Assembly (NCBI RefSeq): GCF_003259255.1
Contig: NZ_QGOL01000020.1
Location: forward strand, 1 to 64,000
Length of the DNA: 64,000 nucleotides
Direction of reading: 5' to 3'
From: Algoriphagus litoralis
GTDB taxonomy: Bacteria; Bacteroidota; Bacteroidia; Cytophagales; Cyclobacteriaceae
Positions 24,445 through 32,250 of this stretch are shown piece after piece. The translations under genes were made by a program, and so were the position numbers. How positions within the stretch are numbered: the first letter of the stretch is position 1; each line of letters starts with the position of its first letter. The notes under the pieces are model-generated. The model did no database searches, had not been told where the DNA came from, and saw only the letters and a program-made list of their open reading frames with translations.

Positions 24445-27009
24445 CTATTTTTTCGAAAGTAACTTTCTGACAAATTTCTCCAGCTCTACTGCATGGAATA
24501 CAATCAGAGCCATAGCAACAGCGAATCCCAATTCTTTCCAGCTCAAAGGAACCGTTCTGAAAATATCATTCATAAAAGGCAGGTATACCACCCCAAACTG
24601 CAGGACCAAGGTGCCCCCAACCGCCATGAGCAATGGTTTATTGCTCAGAAGCCCTTGTTTGAAAAGGAAGGTCCGATCACTCCTGACAGCCATTACATGT
24701 CCCAGCTGAGAAAAAGCCAACACGGTAAACACCATGGTCTGCGAGTGCCATCCTTTGCTGATTGCCCAGTATTGCGTAAACAGCGTCACCGCCGCCATCA
24801 ACATTCCCACCCAAACGATATGATAGCCCACACCTTCGGCAAATAGACTTTGCTTTGGTGGGCGAGGAGGTCGTTTCATCAGGTCTTTTTCAGGTTTTTC
24901 TCCGGCCAAAGCCAAAGCGGGAAGTCCATCCGTCACCAGATTGATCCAAAGAATATGAATCGGCAAAAGTGGATTGGGTAAACCAAGGAAAGGAGCAAGG
25001 CCAATGACCCAAATCTCCGCCCCATTGCAAGTCATGATGTACTTGATGAATTTGCGGATGTTGTCATAGATTCTTCTCCCTTCCTTTACGGCACGGACGA
25101 TAGTCGAGAAGTTGTCATCGAGAAGTATCAGGTGAGCGGCTTCCTTGCTTACATCAGTTCCCGCGATTCCCATGGCAATACCGATGGTTGCCGCCTTGAG
25201 GGAAGGTGCATCATTGACTCCGTCTCCGGTCATGGCGACATAGTGGCCTTTCTGCTGCAATGCCTGCACGATTCGCAACTTTTGCTCGGGTGCCACGCGG
25301 GCATATACGCTGACCCGCTCCACCTGAGCGGTAAAAGCTTCGTCGCTGAGATTTGCCAGTTCTGCCCCGGAAAGCACCTTGTCCCCCGATTTCCAAATGC
25401 CAACTTCCCTTGCGATTGCTTTGGCTGTGGCTGGATGATCTCCGGTAATCATCACTGGCTTAATTCCAGCATTGATACATTCCCGAATCGAATGCTTGAC
25501 TTCTTCCCTCGGAGGATCGATCATTCCTGCTTTTCCGAAGTATTCCAAATCTTTTTCCAGTTCACTCCATAGTGCTTCTTCAGGGAGTTTTGGGATAATT
25601 TTTCCTGCAAAAGCCAACACGCGTTCCCCTTTTTCAGCCCATGTATCAGAAGTGGAAGTAAGCTCTTCTGCCTTTTGGGGTTCCTCCAAAATCTCTGCGA
25701 TGGATTCCGAGGCACCTTTGCAGAGCACCAAGACCTGATCCCCGAATCGGTGGAGGGTACTCATCCGTTTCCGGCTGGAGTCAAAGGGGATTTCTCCAAT
25801 TCTGGGAAATTCAGTTGCCAGTCCTTCGAATTGTTCTTGCGAAATGTCCCTGAGCAGGCGTTCTACCAAAGCAAGTTCGGTGGCCTCTCCGCTTGGTTTG
25901 CCATCTTTATCCAAGCGCACATCATGAGAGAGCCCCATGGCAAGTTGGAGATTGGAGAATTTCGTGGAAAAGCTTTGCTGATGATTGACTTCGAGATTGA
26001 CCACAGACATTTTGTTTTGGGTCAGGGTTCCTGTCTTGTCGGTACAGATGTAAGTCACCGAACCCAGGCTTTCCACTGCGGGGAGTTTGCGTACCAGTGC
26101 TTTCTTTTTGGCCAATCGGCCTGCGCCAAGCGACAATGCAATGGTAATCAGCGCTGGCAAAGCTTCAGGAATGGCTGCCACTGCCAAACTCACCGATAGT
26201 AACAACACGGGCAGCATCTCTTCACCCCGGGCGAGTCCACCTAGAAAAAGTAGGGCACAGATCCCCAAAATGATAAAGGAAATCACCTTGGCAAACCGCT
26301 GCATGCGCTGTTGCAAAGGGGTGGAGGGAGAATCCGCTTGAAGGAGATCGGCGATTTTTCCGATTTCGGTTTTCATCCCTGTGCCCACGACGAGTCCAGT
26401 GGCCCGGCCATTGGTGACTAGGGTTCCTTTGAACCCCATGTTTAATTGATCCCCGGGGGAGAGTTCGGGTTTGGCGATGGGTTCGGCAATCTTGTCGATG
26501 GACACAGATTCCCCAGTTAGGGAAGATTCGTCCACTTTTAGGGAAAAAGTCTCCAGCAGTCGGATATCGGCAGGCACCATATTTCCCGCTTCCAAAATCA
26601 CTACATCACCTGGAACCAGTTCGGTGGAAGGGATAGTAACTGTTTGGGAATCTCTGATGACGGCCGTTTGGGTTTCGGTCAGCTTCTTCAGGGATTCCAT
26701 GGCCTTTTCGGCTCGATACTCCTGTACAAAGCCCAAAACTGCATTGAGGACGATGATGACCAAGATGATGATCGTATCCGTGAGGTCACCGACAATGCCC
26801 GAAATGACAGCTGCTGCCGCCAAAATCAGGATCATGAAATCCTTAAACTGGGACAGAAAAAGTATCCAAGCAGGTTTTTTCTTCTTTTCCTGAAGAACGT
26901 TGGGACCGTGTTTTTCGATTCTCTCCTTGGCTTCAGAAGCTGAAATCCCTTCCTTTTGAGAGGAAAAGTCAGCAAAAAGTTCAGAAATCTCTTGTTGATA
27001 AAAAGCCAT
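24445..27009 (-). CDS. P2A-type cation-transporting ATPase (Ca2+ pump-like)
   Basis: An 854-residue P-type ATPase. Visible: N-terminal cation-ATPase domain, TGES (165-168), TM4 PEALP (281-285), phosphorylation site DKTGTLT with D324, the TGDHPATAKAIA and MTGDGVNDAPSLK motifs, and TM6 NLVTDGLPALAL. TM4 Glu, TM5 CNGAE and TM6 N-xxx-D match Ca2+ ligands of SERCA, so Ca2+ (or Mn2+) export is the best call. N-terminal LQEKKKKPAWILFLSQFKD is typical of bacterial members. The gene is monocistronic; its stop abuts the repeat cluster. Confidence 0.9.
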   Translation of the reverse strand: MAFYQQEISELFADFSSQKEGISASEAKERIEKHGPNVLQEKKKKPAWILFLSQFKDFMILILAAAAVISGIVGDLTDTIIILVIIVLNAVLGFVQEYRAEKAMESLKKLTETQTAVIRDSQTVTIPSTELVPGDVVILEAGNMVPADIRLLETFSLKVDESSLTGESVSIDKIAEPIAKPELSPGDQLNMGFKGTLVTNGRATGLVVGTGMKTEIGKIADLLQADSPSTPLQQRMQRFAKVISFIILGICALLFLGGLARGEEMLPVLLLSVSLAVAAIPEALPALITIALSLGAGRLAKKKALVRKLPAVESLGSVTYICTDKTGTLTQNKMSVVNLEVNHQQSFSTKFSNLQLAMGLSHDVRLDKDGKPSGEATELALVERLLRDISQEQFEGLATEFPRIGEIPFDSSRKRMSTLHRFGDQVLVLCKGASESIAEILEEPQKAEELTSTSDTWAEKGERVLAFAGKIIPKLPEEALWSELEKDLEYFGKAGMIDPPREEVKHSIRECINAGIKPVMITGDHPATAKAIAREVGIWKSGDKVLSGAELANLSDEAFTAQVERVSVYARVAPEQKLRIVQALQQKGHYVAMTGDGVNDAPSLKAATIGIAMGIAGTDVSKEAAHLILLDDNFSTIVRAVKEGRRIYDNIRKFIKYIMTCNGAEIWVIGLAPFLGLPNPLLPIHILWINLVTDGLPALALAGEKPEKDLMKRPPRPPKQSLFAEGVGYHIVWVGMLMAAVTLFTQYWAISKGWHSQTMVFTVLAFSQLGHVMAVRSDRTFLFKQGLLSNKPLLMAVGGTLVLQFGVVYLPFMNDIFRTVPLSWKELGFAVAMALIVFHAVELEKFVRKLLSKK

Positions 27010-27192
27010 GATAGTCGAAAATCGGTTCCTATCAATTTACACAAGAATCAGGCATTAATCGGCCATGAATTTAAAAATCATAAATCATTTTAAACAGAAG
27101 TATGATTTACGATTTGCGGCGGAGAGGTGAATTTGGCGCTCTTGTAAAGATTGGTGCTCAGAAATCTTTCAATTTTCCAATCTTTCAATTCT

Positions 27193-27732
27193 TTAATTCG
27201 GTGACATGAAAATTCGCTGTTGGTAATTGAAGTTTAGCAGGCTCAGTACCTCCCCGAAAGCCTCGGCAGCTTTGATTTGCTGATCATCTACCTTTTTACC
27301 CAAAAGCCGACAAAGCAAAAGACCATAAATCCCATTGATACAAATCTGGATTTCGTTGCCTGGATTTTCGCCATCTGAAGCTAGAATTGCCTCTAGGATA
27401 TGCGGCTTTGCCTTATTGTAAGTTTCAAAGTAGGTTTTGTCTGTTTTGAGCAGTTTCCAGTGGAGGTTTGCGAGATTTTCTACGAGGTCCCGGAGTTCTC
27501 TAAGGTGATCTTTTTCCATGATTTCTTGACTCATCATGTTGTCTCGAAGCTCCTCAAACCAGCGGGTGATTTCGGCTTTTTCTTGCTCCGAAACGGGATA
27601 GTGGGAAACCACATATTGCTGGATTTCCTCCATATTTCCCTGATAGGACCGGATGAGATCCTCCATTTGGTACATGTAGACAAGGTATTCTCCGATGTTT
27701 TGGGATTTTTTCTTTTCAGCGATGGATTGCAT
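27193..27732 (-). CDS. DUF4924 family protein
   Basis: A 179-residue, mostly alpha-helical soluble protein of a Bacteroidota-specific family. The opening AEKKKSQNIGEYLVYMYQMEDLIRSY and the ending LLNFNYQQRIF are characteristic. No signal peptide, membrane helix or catalytic motif is seen. It is divergent from lepA, separated by a repeat-bearing gap of about 310 bp. Function unknown. Confidence 0.75.
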   Translation of the reverse strand: MQSIAEKKKSQNIGEYLVYMYQMEDLIRSYQGNMEEIQQYVVSHYPVSEQEKAEITRWFEELRDNMMSQEIMEKDHLRELRDLVENLANLHWKLLKTDKTYFETYNKAKPHILEAILASDGENPGNEIQICINGIYGLLLCRLLGKKVDDQQIKAAEAFGEVLSLLNFNYQQRIFMSPN

Positions 27733-28022
27733 GGAATAGCGGTGATTTGGGTGTAAAGGTAAAAAACAATGGAAATACCGTTGAAATACAGTAGAAATAA
27801 ACCTCGCTGCGCTCGGTGAAATAGGCTACGTGAAATAGCATCCTAAATCCGTTTGGGTCACTTTATTTTGCCGCAGGCGTATTTCTTTTTTGCGGAGCAA
27901 AATCTATTTCAACAGTATTTCACTTCAACCTATCTCGGTTACCTTTTTCCAACAAATTATTTCAACAAAGTGTATTTAGCGCAAACACAGGAAGGGATAG
28001 ACTAATCATCCTTCTTTTTTCC
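27733..28022. repeat. Intergenic inverted GAAATAC 11-mers
   Basis: No gene. Left arm: GAAATACCGTT (27772-27782), GAAATACAGTA (27783-27793), GAAATAAACCT (27794-27804), three 11-mers in phase. Right arm in inverse: CTATTTC and AACAGTATTTC (27904-27921). Between them ATTTTGCCGCA pairs imperfectly with TGCGGAGCAAAAT. The whole is a degraded palindromic repeat of the same general plan as the other arrays here. Confidence 0.6.
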
Positions 28023-28030
28023 TACTTTTG
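28023..28030 (+). promoter_or_regulatory. -7 box of lepA
   Basis: TACTTTTG matches TAnnTTTG and lies 14 nt before the lepA ATG. A -33 TTG at the usual distance is not clear. Confidence 0.5.
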
Positions 28031-28044
28031 CGGCACGAATAGCT

Positions 28045-29832
28045 ATGAAAAACATTAGAAATTTCTGTATCATCGCCCATATCGATCATGGGAAGAGTAC
28101 ATTGGCGGATAGGTTATTGCAAACGACCGACACGGTTGCGGACCGGGATATGCAAAACCAGTTGTTGGATAATATGGATCTGGAGCGTGAGCGCGGCATC
28201 ACGATCAAGTCTCATGCGATCCAAATGAAGTACACCCATGAAGGCGAAGAATACATTCTCAACCTAATTGACACCCCTGGTCACGTCGATTTTTCCTATG
28301 AAGTATCCCGATCTATTGCTGCCTGTGAAGGTGCATTGCTCATCGTGGATGCTTCTCAGGGCGTGGAGGCGCAGACGATTTCCAACCTTTATTTGGCGTT
28401 GAATCATGACCTGGAAATCATCCCGGTTTTGAACAAAATCGATTTGCCGGGTGCAGATCCTGAGGCTGTGGCGGATGAGGTGATTGACCTGTTGGGCTGT
28501 CGGCGTGAGGAGATAATTTTAGCCTCAGGCAAAGCTGGAATTGGAATTGAGGACATTCTCAAAGCCGTAGTGACCCGAATTCCTGCACCAAAAGGGGATC
28601 CCGAAGCGCCGCTTCAGGCCATGATTTTTGATTCCGTATACAATTCCTTCCGAGGAGTTGAGATTATTTTTAGAATTTTCAACGGGACAATAAACAAAGG
28701 CGACAAAATCAAATTTGTCAACACAGGACGTGAATACGAAGCAGATGAAATCGGGATTTTGGGACTCAACCAGATCCCTCAGCAGACGATGTATGCCGGC
28801 AATGTGGGCTACCTGATCTCCGGTGTGAAAGTCGCCAAGGAAATCAAAGTAGGGGATACGATTACTCACGTAAAGCGACCTTGCGAAGCGGCAATTCAAG
28901 GGTTTGAAAACGTCAAGCCAATGGTTTTTGCGGGGATTTATCCGGTAGAGACTACAGACTACGAAGAGCTGCGCTACTCGATGGAGAAACTCCAGCTGAA
29001 TGATGCCTCATTGGTTTGGGAACCGGAGACCTCCATGGCTTTGGGCTTTGGATTCCGCTGCGGATTCCTGGGCATGCTGCACATGGAGATCATCCAGGAG
29101 CGATTGGAGCGGGAGTTTGACATGACCGTGATCACGACTGTGCCTTCGGTGCAGTTTAAGGCGCTCATGACCGACGATACCGTCCAATTGATCAATGCAC
29201 CTTCTGATATGCCCGAACCAACCCGGATGAAGCATATCGAGGAGCCGTATGTCAAAGCTTCGATCATTACTGCTGCGGAATACGTCGGTGCGGTAATTAC
29301 TCTCTGTATGGACAAGCGAGGGCAGATTAAAAATCAGGTTTACCTCACAGCGGAGCGGGTTGAGTTGACCTTTGACATGCCGCTGGCGGAGATTGTATTT
29401 GACTTTTTTGATAAGCTGAAAACGATCTCCAGAGGGTATGCTTCACTGGATTACGAACTGATCGGCTATCAGGTATCCCAAATGGTGCGATTGGATGTGA
29501 TGCTGAATGGGGAGCCCGTAGATGCACTCTCGGCGATTGTGCACCGGGAGAAAGCCTATGACTGGGGCAAGAGACTCTGCGAAAAACTGAAGGAACTTGT
29601 ACCTCGACAAATGTTTGAAATCGCCATTCAGGCAGCAATTGGACAAAAGATCATTGCGCGTGAAACGGTAAAAGCATTGCGTAAAAACGTATTGGCCAAG
29701 TGCTATGGCGGTGATATTTCGCGTAAGCGTAAACTCCTCGAGAAGCAGAAAAAAGGCAAGAAGCGAATGAGACAAGTCGGCAACGTCGAGATCCCTCAGG
29801 AGGCGTTTATGGCGGTGCTAAAATTAGATTAA
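28045..29832 (+). CDS. lepA: Elongation factor 4 (LepA)
   Basis: A 595-residue ribosome-associated GTPase that helps translation fidelity and ribosome biogenesis. G1 is AHIDHGKST (11-19), followed by ERGITIK (switch I), DTPGHVDF (G3) and NKIDLPGA (G4). EF-Tu domain 2, EF-G III- and V-like domains and the LepA-specific C-terminal domain (from about 480, ending [23 protein letters not shown]) are all present. Length is normal. The start [10 protein letters not shown] is the family's usual start. Confidence 0.98.
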   Translation: MKNIRNFCIIAHIDHGKSTLADRLLQTTDTVADRDMQNQLLDNMDLERERGITIKSHAIQMKYTHEGEEYILNLIDTPGHVDFSYEVSRSIAACEGALLIVDASQGVEAQTISNLYLALNHDLEIIPVLNKIDLPGADPEAVADEVIDLLGCRREEIILASGKAGIGIEDILKAVVTRIPAPKGDPEAPLQAMIFDSVYNSFRGVEIIFRIFNGTINKGDKIKFVNTGREYEADEIGILGLNQIPQQTMYAGNVGYLISGVKVAKEIKVGDTITHVKRPCEAAIQGFENVKPMVFAGIYPVETTDYEELRYSMEKLQLNDASLVWEPETSMALGFGFRCGFLGMLHMEIIQERLEREFDMTVITTVPSVQFKALMTDDTVQLINAPSDMPEPTRMKHIEEPYVKASIITAAEYVGAVITLCMDKRGQIKNQVYLTAERVELTFDMPLAEIVFDFFDKLKTISRGYASLDYELIGYQVSQMVRLDVMLNGEPVDALSAIVHREKAYDWGKRLCEKLKELVPRQMFEIAIQAAIGQKIIARETVKALRKNVLAKCYGGDISRKRKLLEKQKKGKKRMRQVGNVEIPQEAFMAVLKLD

Positions 29833-29850
29833 AGGGAATAGGCGATTCTC

Positions 29851-29980
29851 CTTCTTCATTATTCGTGGTTAAATTAAATTACGATTTACGATTTACGAAT
29901 TACGACATACGAGTTGCGGAGGTCTTACTTCATCATTCGTGGTTAAATTAAATTACGATTTACGATTTACGAATTACGAA
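29851..29980. repeat. TTACGAn heptamer arrays, left of the four-helix-bundle gene
   Basis: Two near-identical blocks 74 bp apart, each TTCATnATTCGTGGTTAAAT followed by in-phase heptamers: 29879-29920 (TTACGAT, TTACGAT, TTACGAA, TTACGAC, ATACGAG, TTGCGGA) and 29953-29980 (TTACGAT, TTACGAT, TTACGAA, TTACGAA). The inverse of this motif occurs at 30492-30519 on the other side of the next gene. Confidence 0.9.
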
Positions 29981-30121
29981 CTCGTCTAGAACTTCAATCA
30001 TCCTTTTCTACCCTTTTTGGAGTGAAATCTAAAGAGTGGTTGAAGTTCAGTTTTTAAGGTAATCAGCAGTTGAATCTTGAGTAATTTAAAATTTATCAGG
30101 TACTCGTAAGAATCTTTAGTC

Positions 30122-30478
30122 ATGGATAAATACCAAATGCAACGAAAAACGAAGCAGTTTGCGATTGATGTTTGGAGATTTTGCCAAAAACTTCCGCATT
30201 CACGGGAATACAATGGAATCGTAAATCAATTGATACGATCTTCCACATCAGTTCCAGCAAATTATAGAGCAGCATGTCGCGCGAAATCAACGGCAGATTT
30301 TATCAACAAGCTAAAGATTGTTGAGGAAGAGGCTGATGAAAGCCAATTTTTCTTGGAGTTTATCTTGGAAATCAATGAAAATATTGATTTAATGCCTGAA
30401 TTGAATCGACAGATCAAAGAAGCAGATGAAATTCTTGCAATTGTAGTCTCCAGCATCAAATCCTCAAGAGAGCGCTGA
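30122..30478 (+). CDS. Four-helix-bundle protein (23S rRNA intervening-sequence/S23 family)
   Basis: A 118-residue helical protein with the family pattern: KTKQFAIDVWRFCQKLP, then LIRSSTSVPANYRAACRAKS (conserved Ser/Asn-Tyr-Arg) and DFINKLKIVEEEADESQFFLE. The family includes proteins encoded in 23S rRNA intervening sequences and is related to the Avd accessory protein of diversity-generating retroelements; members bind nucleic acid through a basic face, but the free-standing ones have no known role. It is inserted between lepA and folD and bracketed by inverted heptamer arrays. No reverse transcriptase or rRNA is near. Confidence 0.88.
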   Translation: MDKYQMQRKTKQFAIDVWRFCQKLPHSREYNGIVNQLIRSSTSVPANYRAACRAKSTADFINKLKIVEEEADESQFFLEFILEINENIDLMPELNRQIKEADEILAIVVSSIKSSRER

Positions 30479-30491
30479 ATCCAGGAGAGAG

Positions 30492-30519
30492 CTCGTATAT
30501 CGTAATTCGTAAACCGTAC
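30492..30519. repeat. Inverted heptamers, right of the four-helix-bundle gene
   Basis: CTCGTAT, ATCGTAA, TTCGTAA, ACCGTAC in phase: the reverse complement reads GTACGGT, TTACGAA, TTACGAT, ATACGAG, the same order of units as the left block at 29893-29913. Confidence 0.85.
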
Positions 30520-30548
30520 TTCAAACCAAAAACTTCAGATACCAAGAG

Positions 30549-31430
30549 ATGATATTAATTGACGGAAAAAAAACCTCCCAAGACATCAAAAATGAAATTG
30601 CGTCGCGCGTAGCGGAAATCAAAGCTGAGGGAGGAAAAGTCCCCCACCTCGCTGCGGTACTGGTAGGTAATGACGGTGCAAGTCAAACCTATGTGGGAGC
30701 AAAAGTAAAATCCTGCGAAGAAGTGGGGTTTGTGTCCACACTTGTTCGACTTGAGGCGGACATAACTGAGGAAGAACTCCTCAAAGTGGTGGAAGATATC
30801 AACACAAATCCCGACATCGACGGATTGATCGTGCAACTTCCCCTGCCAAAACATATCTCTGTCGATAAAGTCACCAATAAAATCAAACCTGAAAAAGACG
30901 TAGACGGATTTACTCCTGCCAATGTCGGTCGGATGACGCTCAACTGGCCAGCTTATGTGGCCGCAACTCCCTATGGAATTGTTGAATTGCTGAAGCGCTA
31001 TCAGATTGAGACGGCAGGCAAGCACTGTGTGGTAATCGGACGCAGCCATATCGTAGGAAGCCCAATGAGCATACTGATGGCCAGAAATGGCTATCCGGGC
31101 AATGCCACCGTGACATTGACTCACAGCAAAACCCAAAATCTGGCTGAAATCTGCCGTTCCGCGGACATTTTGATTGTAGCTATCGGTAAGCCTGAGTTTG
31201 TGACGGCTGATATGGTAAAGCGGGGAGCCGTAGTCATCGATGTGGGAATTCACCGAATCGAGGATGCCAGCAAAAAGTCAGGATTCCGCTTGATCGGTGA
31301 CGTGAAGTTTGATGAAGTGGCTGAAAAAGCTGCCGCTATCACACCCGTACCTGGAGGAGTAGGTCCGATGACCATCGCAGCTTTGCTGTACAATACGCTT
31401 CAATCCGCCGAAAAGAAGGTTTTTGGATAA
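30549..31430 (+). CDS. folD: Bifunctional methylenetetrahydrofolate dehydrogenase/cyclohydrolase
   Basis: A 293-residue cytosolic enzyme interconverting 5,10-methylene-THF, 5,10-methenyl-THF and 10-formyl-THF. Catalytic YVGAK (Y48, K52) and VQLPLPKHI are in the N-terminal domain; the NADP-binding domain has GRSHIVGSP, and [12 protein letters not shown] closes the site. Length is usual. It supplies one-carbon units for purine synthesis; purF lies 5.5 kb downstream but not in the same transcript. Confidence 0.97.
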   Translation: MILIDGKKTSQDIKNEIASRVAEIKAEGGKVPHLAAVLVGNDGASQTYVGAKVKSCEEVGFVSTLVRLEADITEEELLKVVEDINTNPDIDGLIVQLPLPKHISVDKVTNKIKPEKDVDGFTPANVGRMTLNWPAYVAATPYGIVELLKRYQIETAGKHCVVIGRSHIVGSPMSILMARNGYPGNATVTLTHSKTQNLAEICRSADILIVAIGKPEFVTADMVKRGAVVIDVGIHRIEDASKKSGFRLIGDVKFDEVAEKAAAITPVPGGVGPMTIAALLYNTLQSAEKKVFG

Positions 31431-31464
31431 AAATTGAAAAAAGTAAAGAAATCACTGATTGACG

Positions 31465-31496
31465 TTTGGTTCAATTGACTTGGATTTCTACTTTTG
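31465..31496 (+). promoter_or_regulatory. tRNA-Leu promoter
   Basis: TTTG (31465-31468), 20-nt spacer, TACTTTTG (31489-31496): a full match to the Bacteroidota housekeeping promoter. The tRNA 5' end follows 12 nt after the -7 box. Confidence 0.8.
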
Positions 31497-31508
31497 CAGA
31501 CCCTAACC

Positions 31509-31592
31509 GCGCACGTGGTGAAACTGGTAGACACGCCACTTTGAGGGGGTGGTGCCCTTACGGGTGTGGAAGTTCGAATCTTCTCGTGCGCA
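31509..31592 (+). tRNA. tRNA-Leu (anticodon GAG)
   Basis: 84-nt class II tRNA. Acceptor stem GCGCACG/CGTGCGC with discriminator A; D-arm TGGTGAAACTGGTAGACA; anticodon stem CCACT/GGTGG with loop TTGAGGG, so anticodon GAG (reads CTC/CTT); long variable arm TGCCCTTACGGGTG; T-arm with GTTCGAATC. CCA is not encoded. Confidence 0.97.
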
Positions 31593-31593
31593 C

Positions 31594-31624
31594 AAAGCCT
31601 GACCCAATTGGTCGGGCTTTTTTT
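31594..31624 (+). terminator. Terminator of the tRNA-Leu transcript
   Basis: AAAGCCTGACC and GGTCGGGCTTT pair with one mismatch around a CAATT loop, followed by a run of seven T counted from the stem end. Confidence 0.85.
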
Positions 31625-31680
31625 ATTAATGGACTTTCTGGATTCTTATTTTTCCTTACTTTTCATTCAAATTTCCCACT

Positions 31681-32223
31681 ATGAAGAAAATCCTCCTTTC
31701 CGCCTTTTTTGGTCTTTCACTCTTTTTTGCCATTCAGGCAAATGCTCAGACCCCGCAATTTCCCATAGTCAAAGGTTATGGAGGAATTTATGAAATAGCC
31801 GATGCCACAGAGCGCCCTGACCCAAGTTTGGAGTATAAAATCATCGTAGATCTGGCCTCAGGTGCAGAAGATAACAAGCAGATTTCTAGGTGGGTAGACA
31901 ATGTTGCCCGGTTGATGAACTTACATGGGCTGGCTGGTGTCCCAAAAGAGAAAATCAAGGTTAAAGTGATCATTCATGGAGGCGCTATTTTTTCCCTGCT
32001 CAATGACGAGAATTATCAAGAGAGATTTGAGGTTGCCAATCCCAATTTGAAAGTATTTGAAGCCCTGAAGGAGGCTGGAGCAGAAGTCTATGTCTGCGGC
32101 CAGTCTATGATAGCCCGGAATTTGAAAACTGCTGACCTGTGGCCAGGAGTCACTATCGCTCACTCTGCCTTGACTACCATTACCACATACGTGCCACAGG
32201 GGTATGTATTATTGAGGTTTTGA
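31681..32223 (+). CDS. Secreted DsrE-family protein
   Basis: A 180-residue protein with a clear signal peptide (cut after QANA, residue 22). The remainder has the DsrE/DsrF-like Rossmann-type fold: KIIVDLASG, a helix with DNVARLMNLHG, KVKVIIHGGAIFSLL and a late VYVCGQSMIARN stretch carrying a single Cys at about 140 in the place used by sulfur carriers of the family. Exported members are frequent in Bacteroidota; role unknown, perhaps sulfur handling in the periplasm. Monocistronic between tRNA-Leu and the kinase gene. Confidence 0.82.
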   Translation: MKKILLSAFFGLSLFFAIQANAQTPQFPIVKGYGGIYEIADATERPDPSLEYKIIVDLASGAEDNKQISRWVDNVARLMNLHGLAGVPKEKIKVKVIIHGGAIFSLLNDENYQERFEVANPNLKVFEALKEAGAEVYVCGQSMIARNLKTADLWPGVTIAHSALTTITTYVPQGYVLLRF

Positions 32224-32250
32224 TCAGCTTGGAATAATTGTTGAATAGCT

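Noticed and set aside
30122-30478. Diversity-generating retroelement (Avd-like protein present)
   Set aside because: No reverse transcriptase, template or variable repeat is near; the protein is a free-standing family member.
30555-31253. 232-residue open frame antisense to folD
   Set aside because: Lies wholly opposite a highly conserved housekeeping gene; composition is that of a complementary-strand shadow with no recognisable domain.
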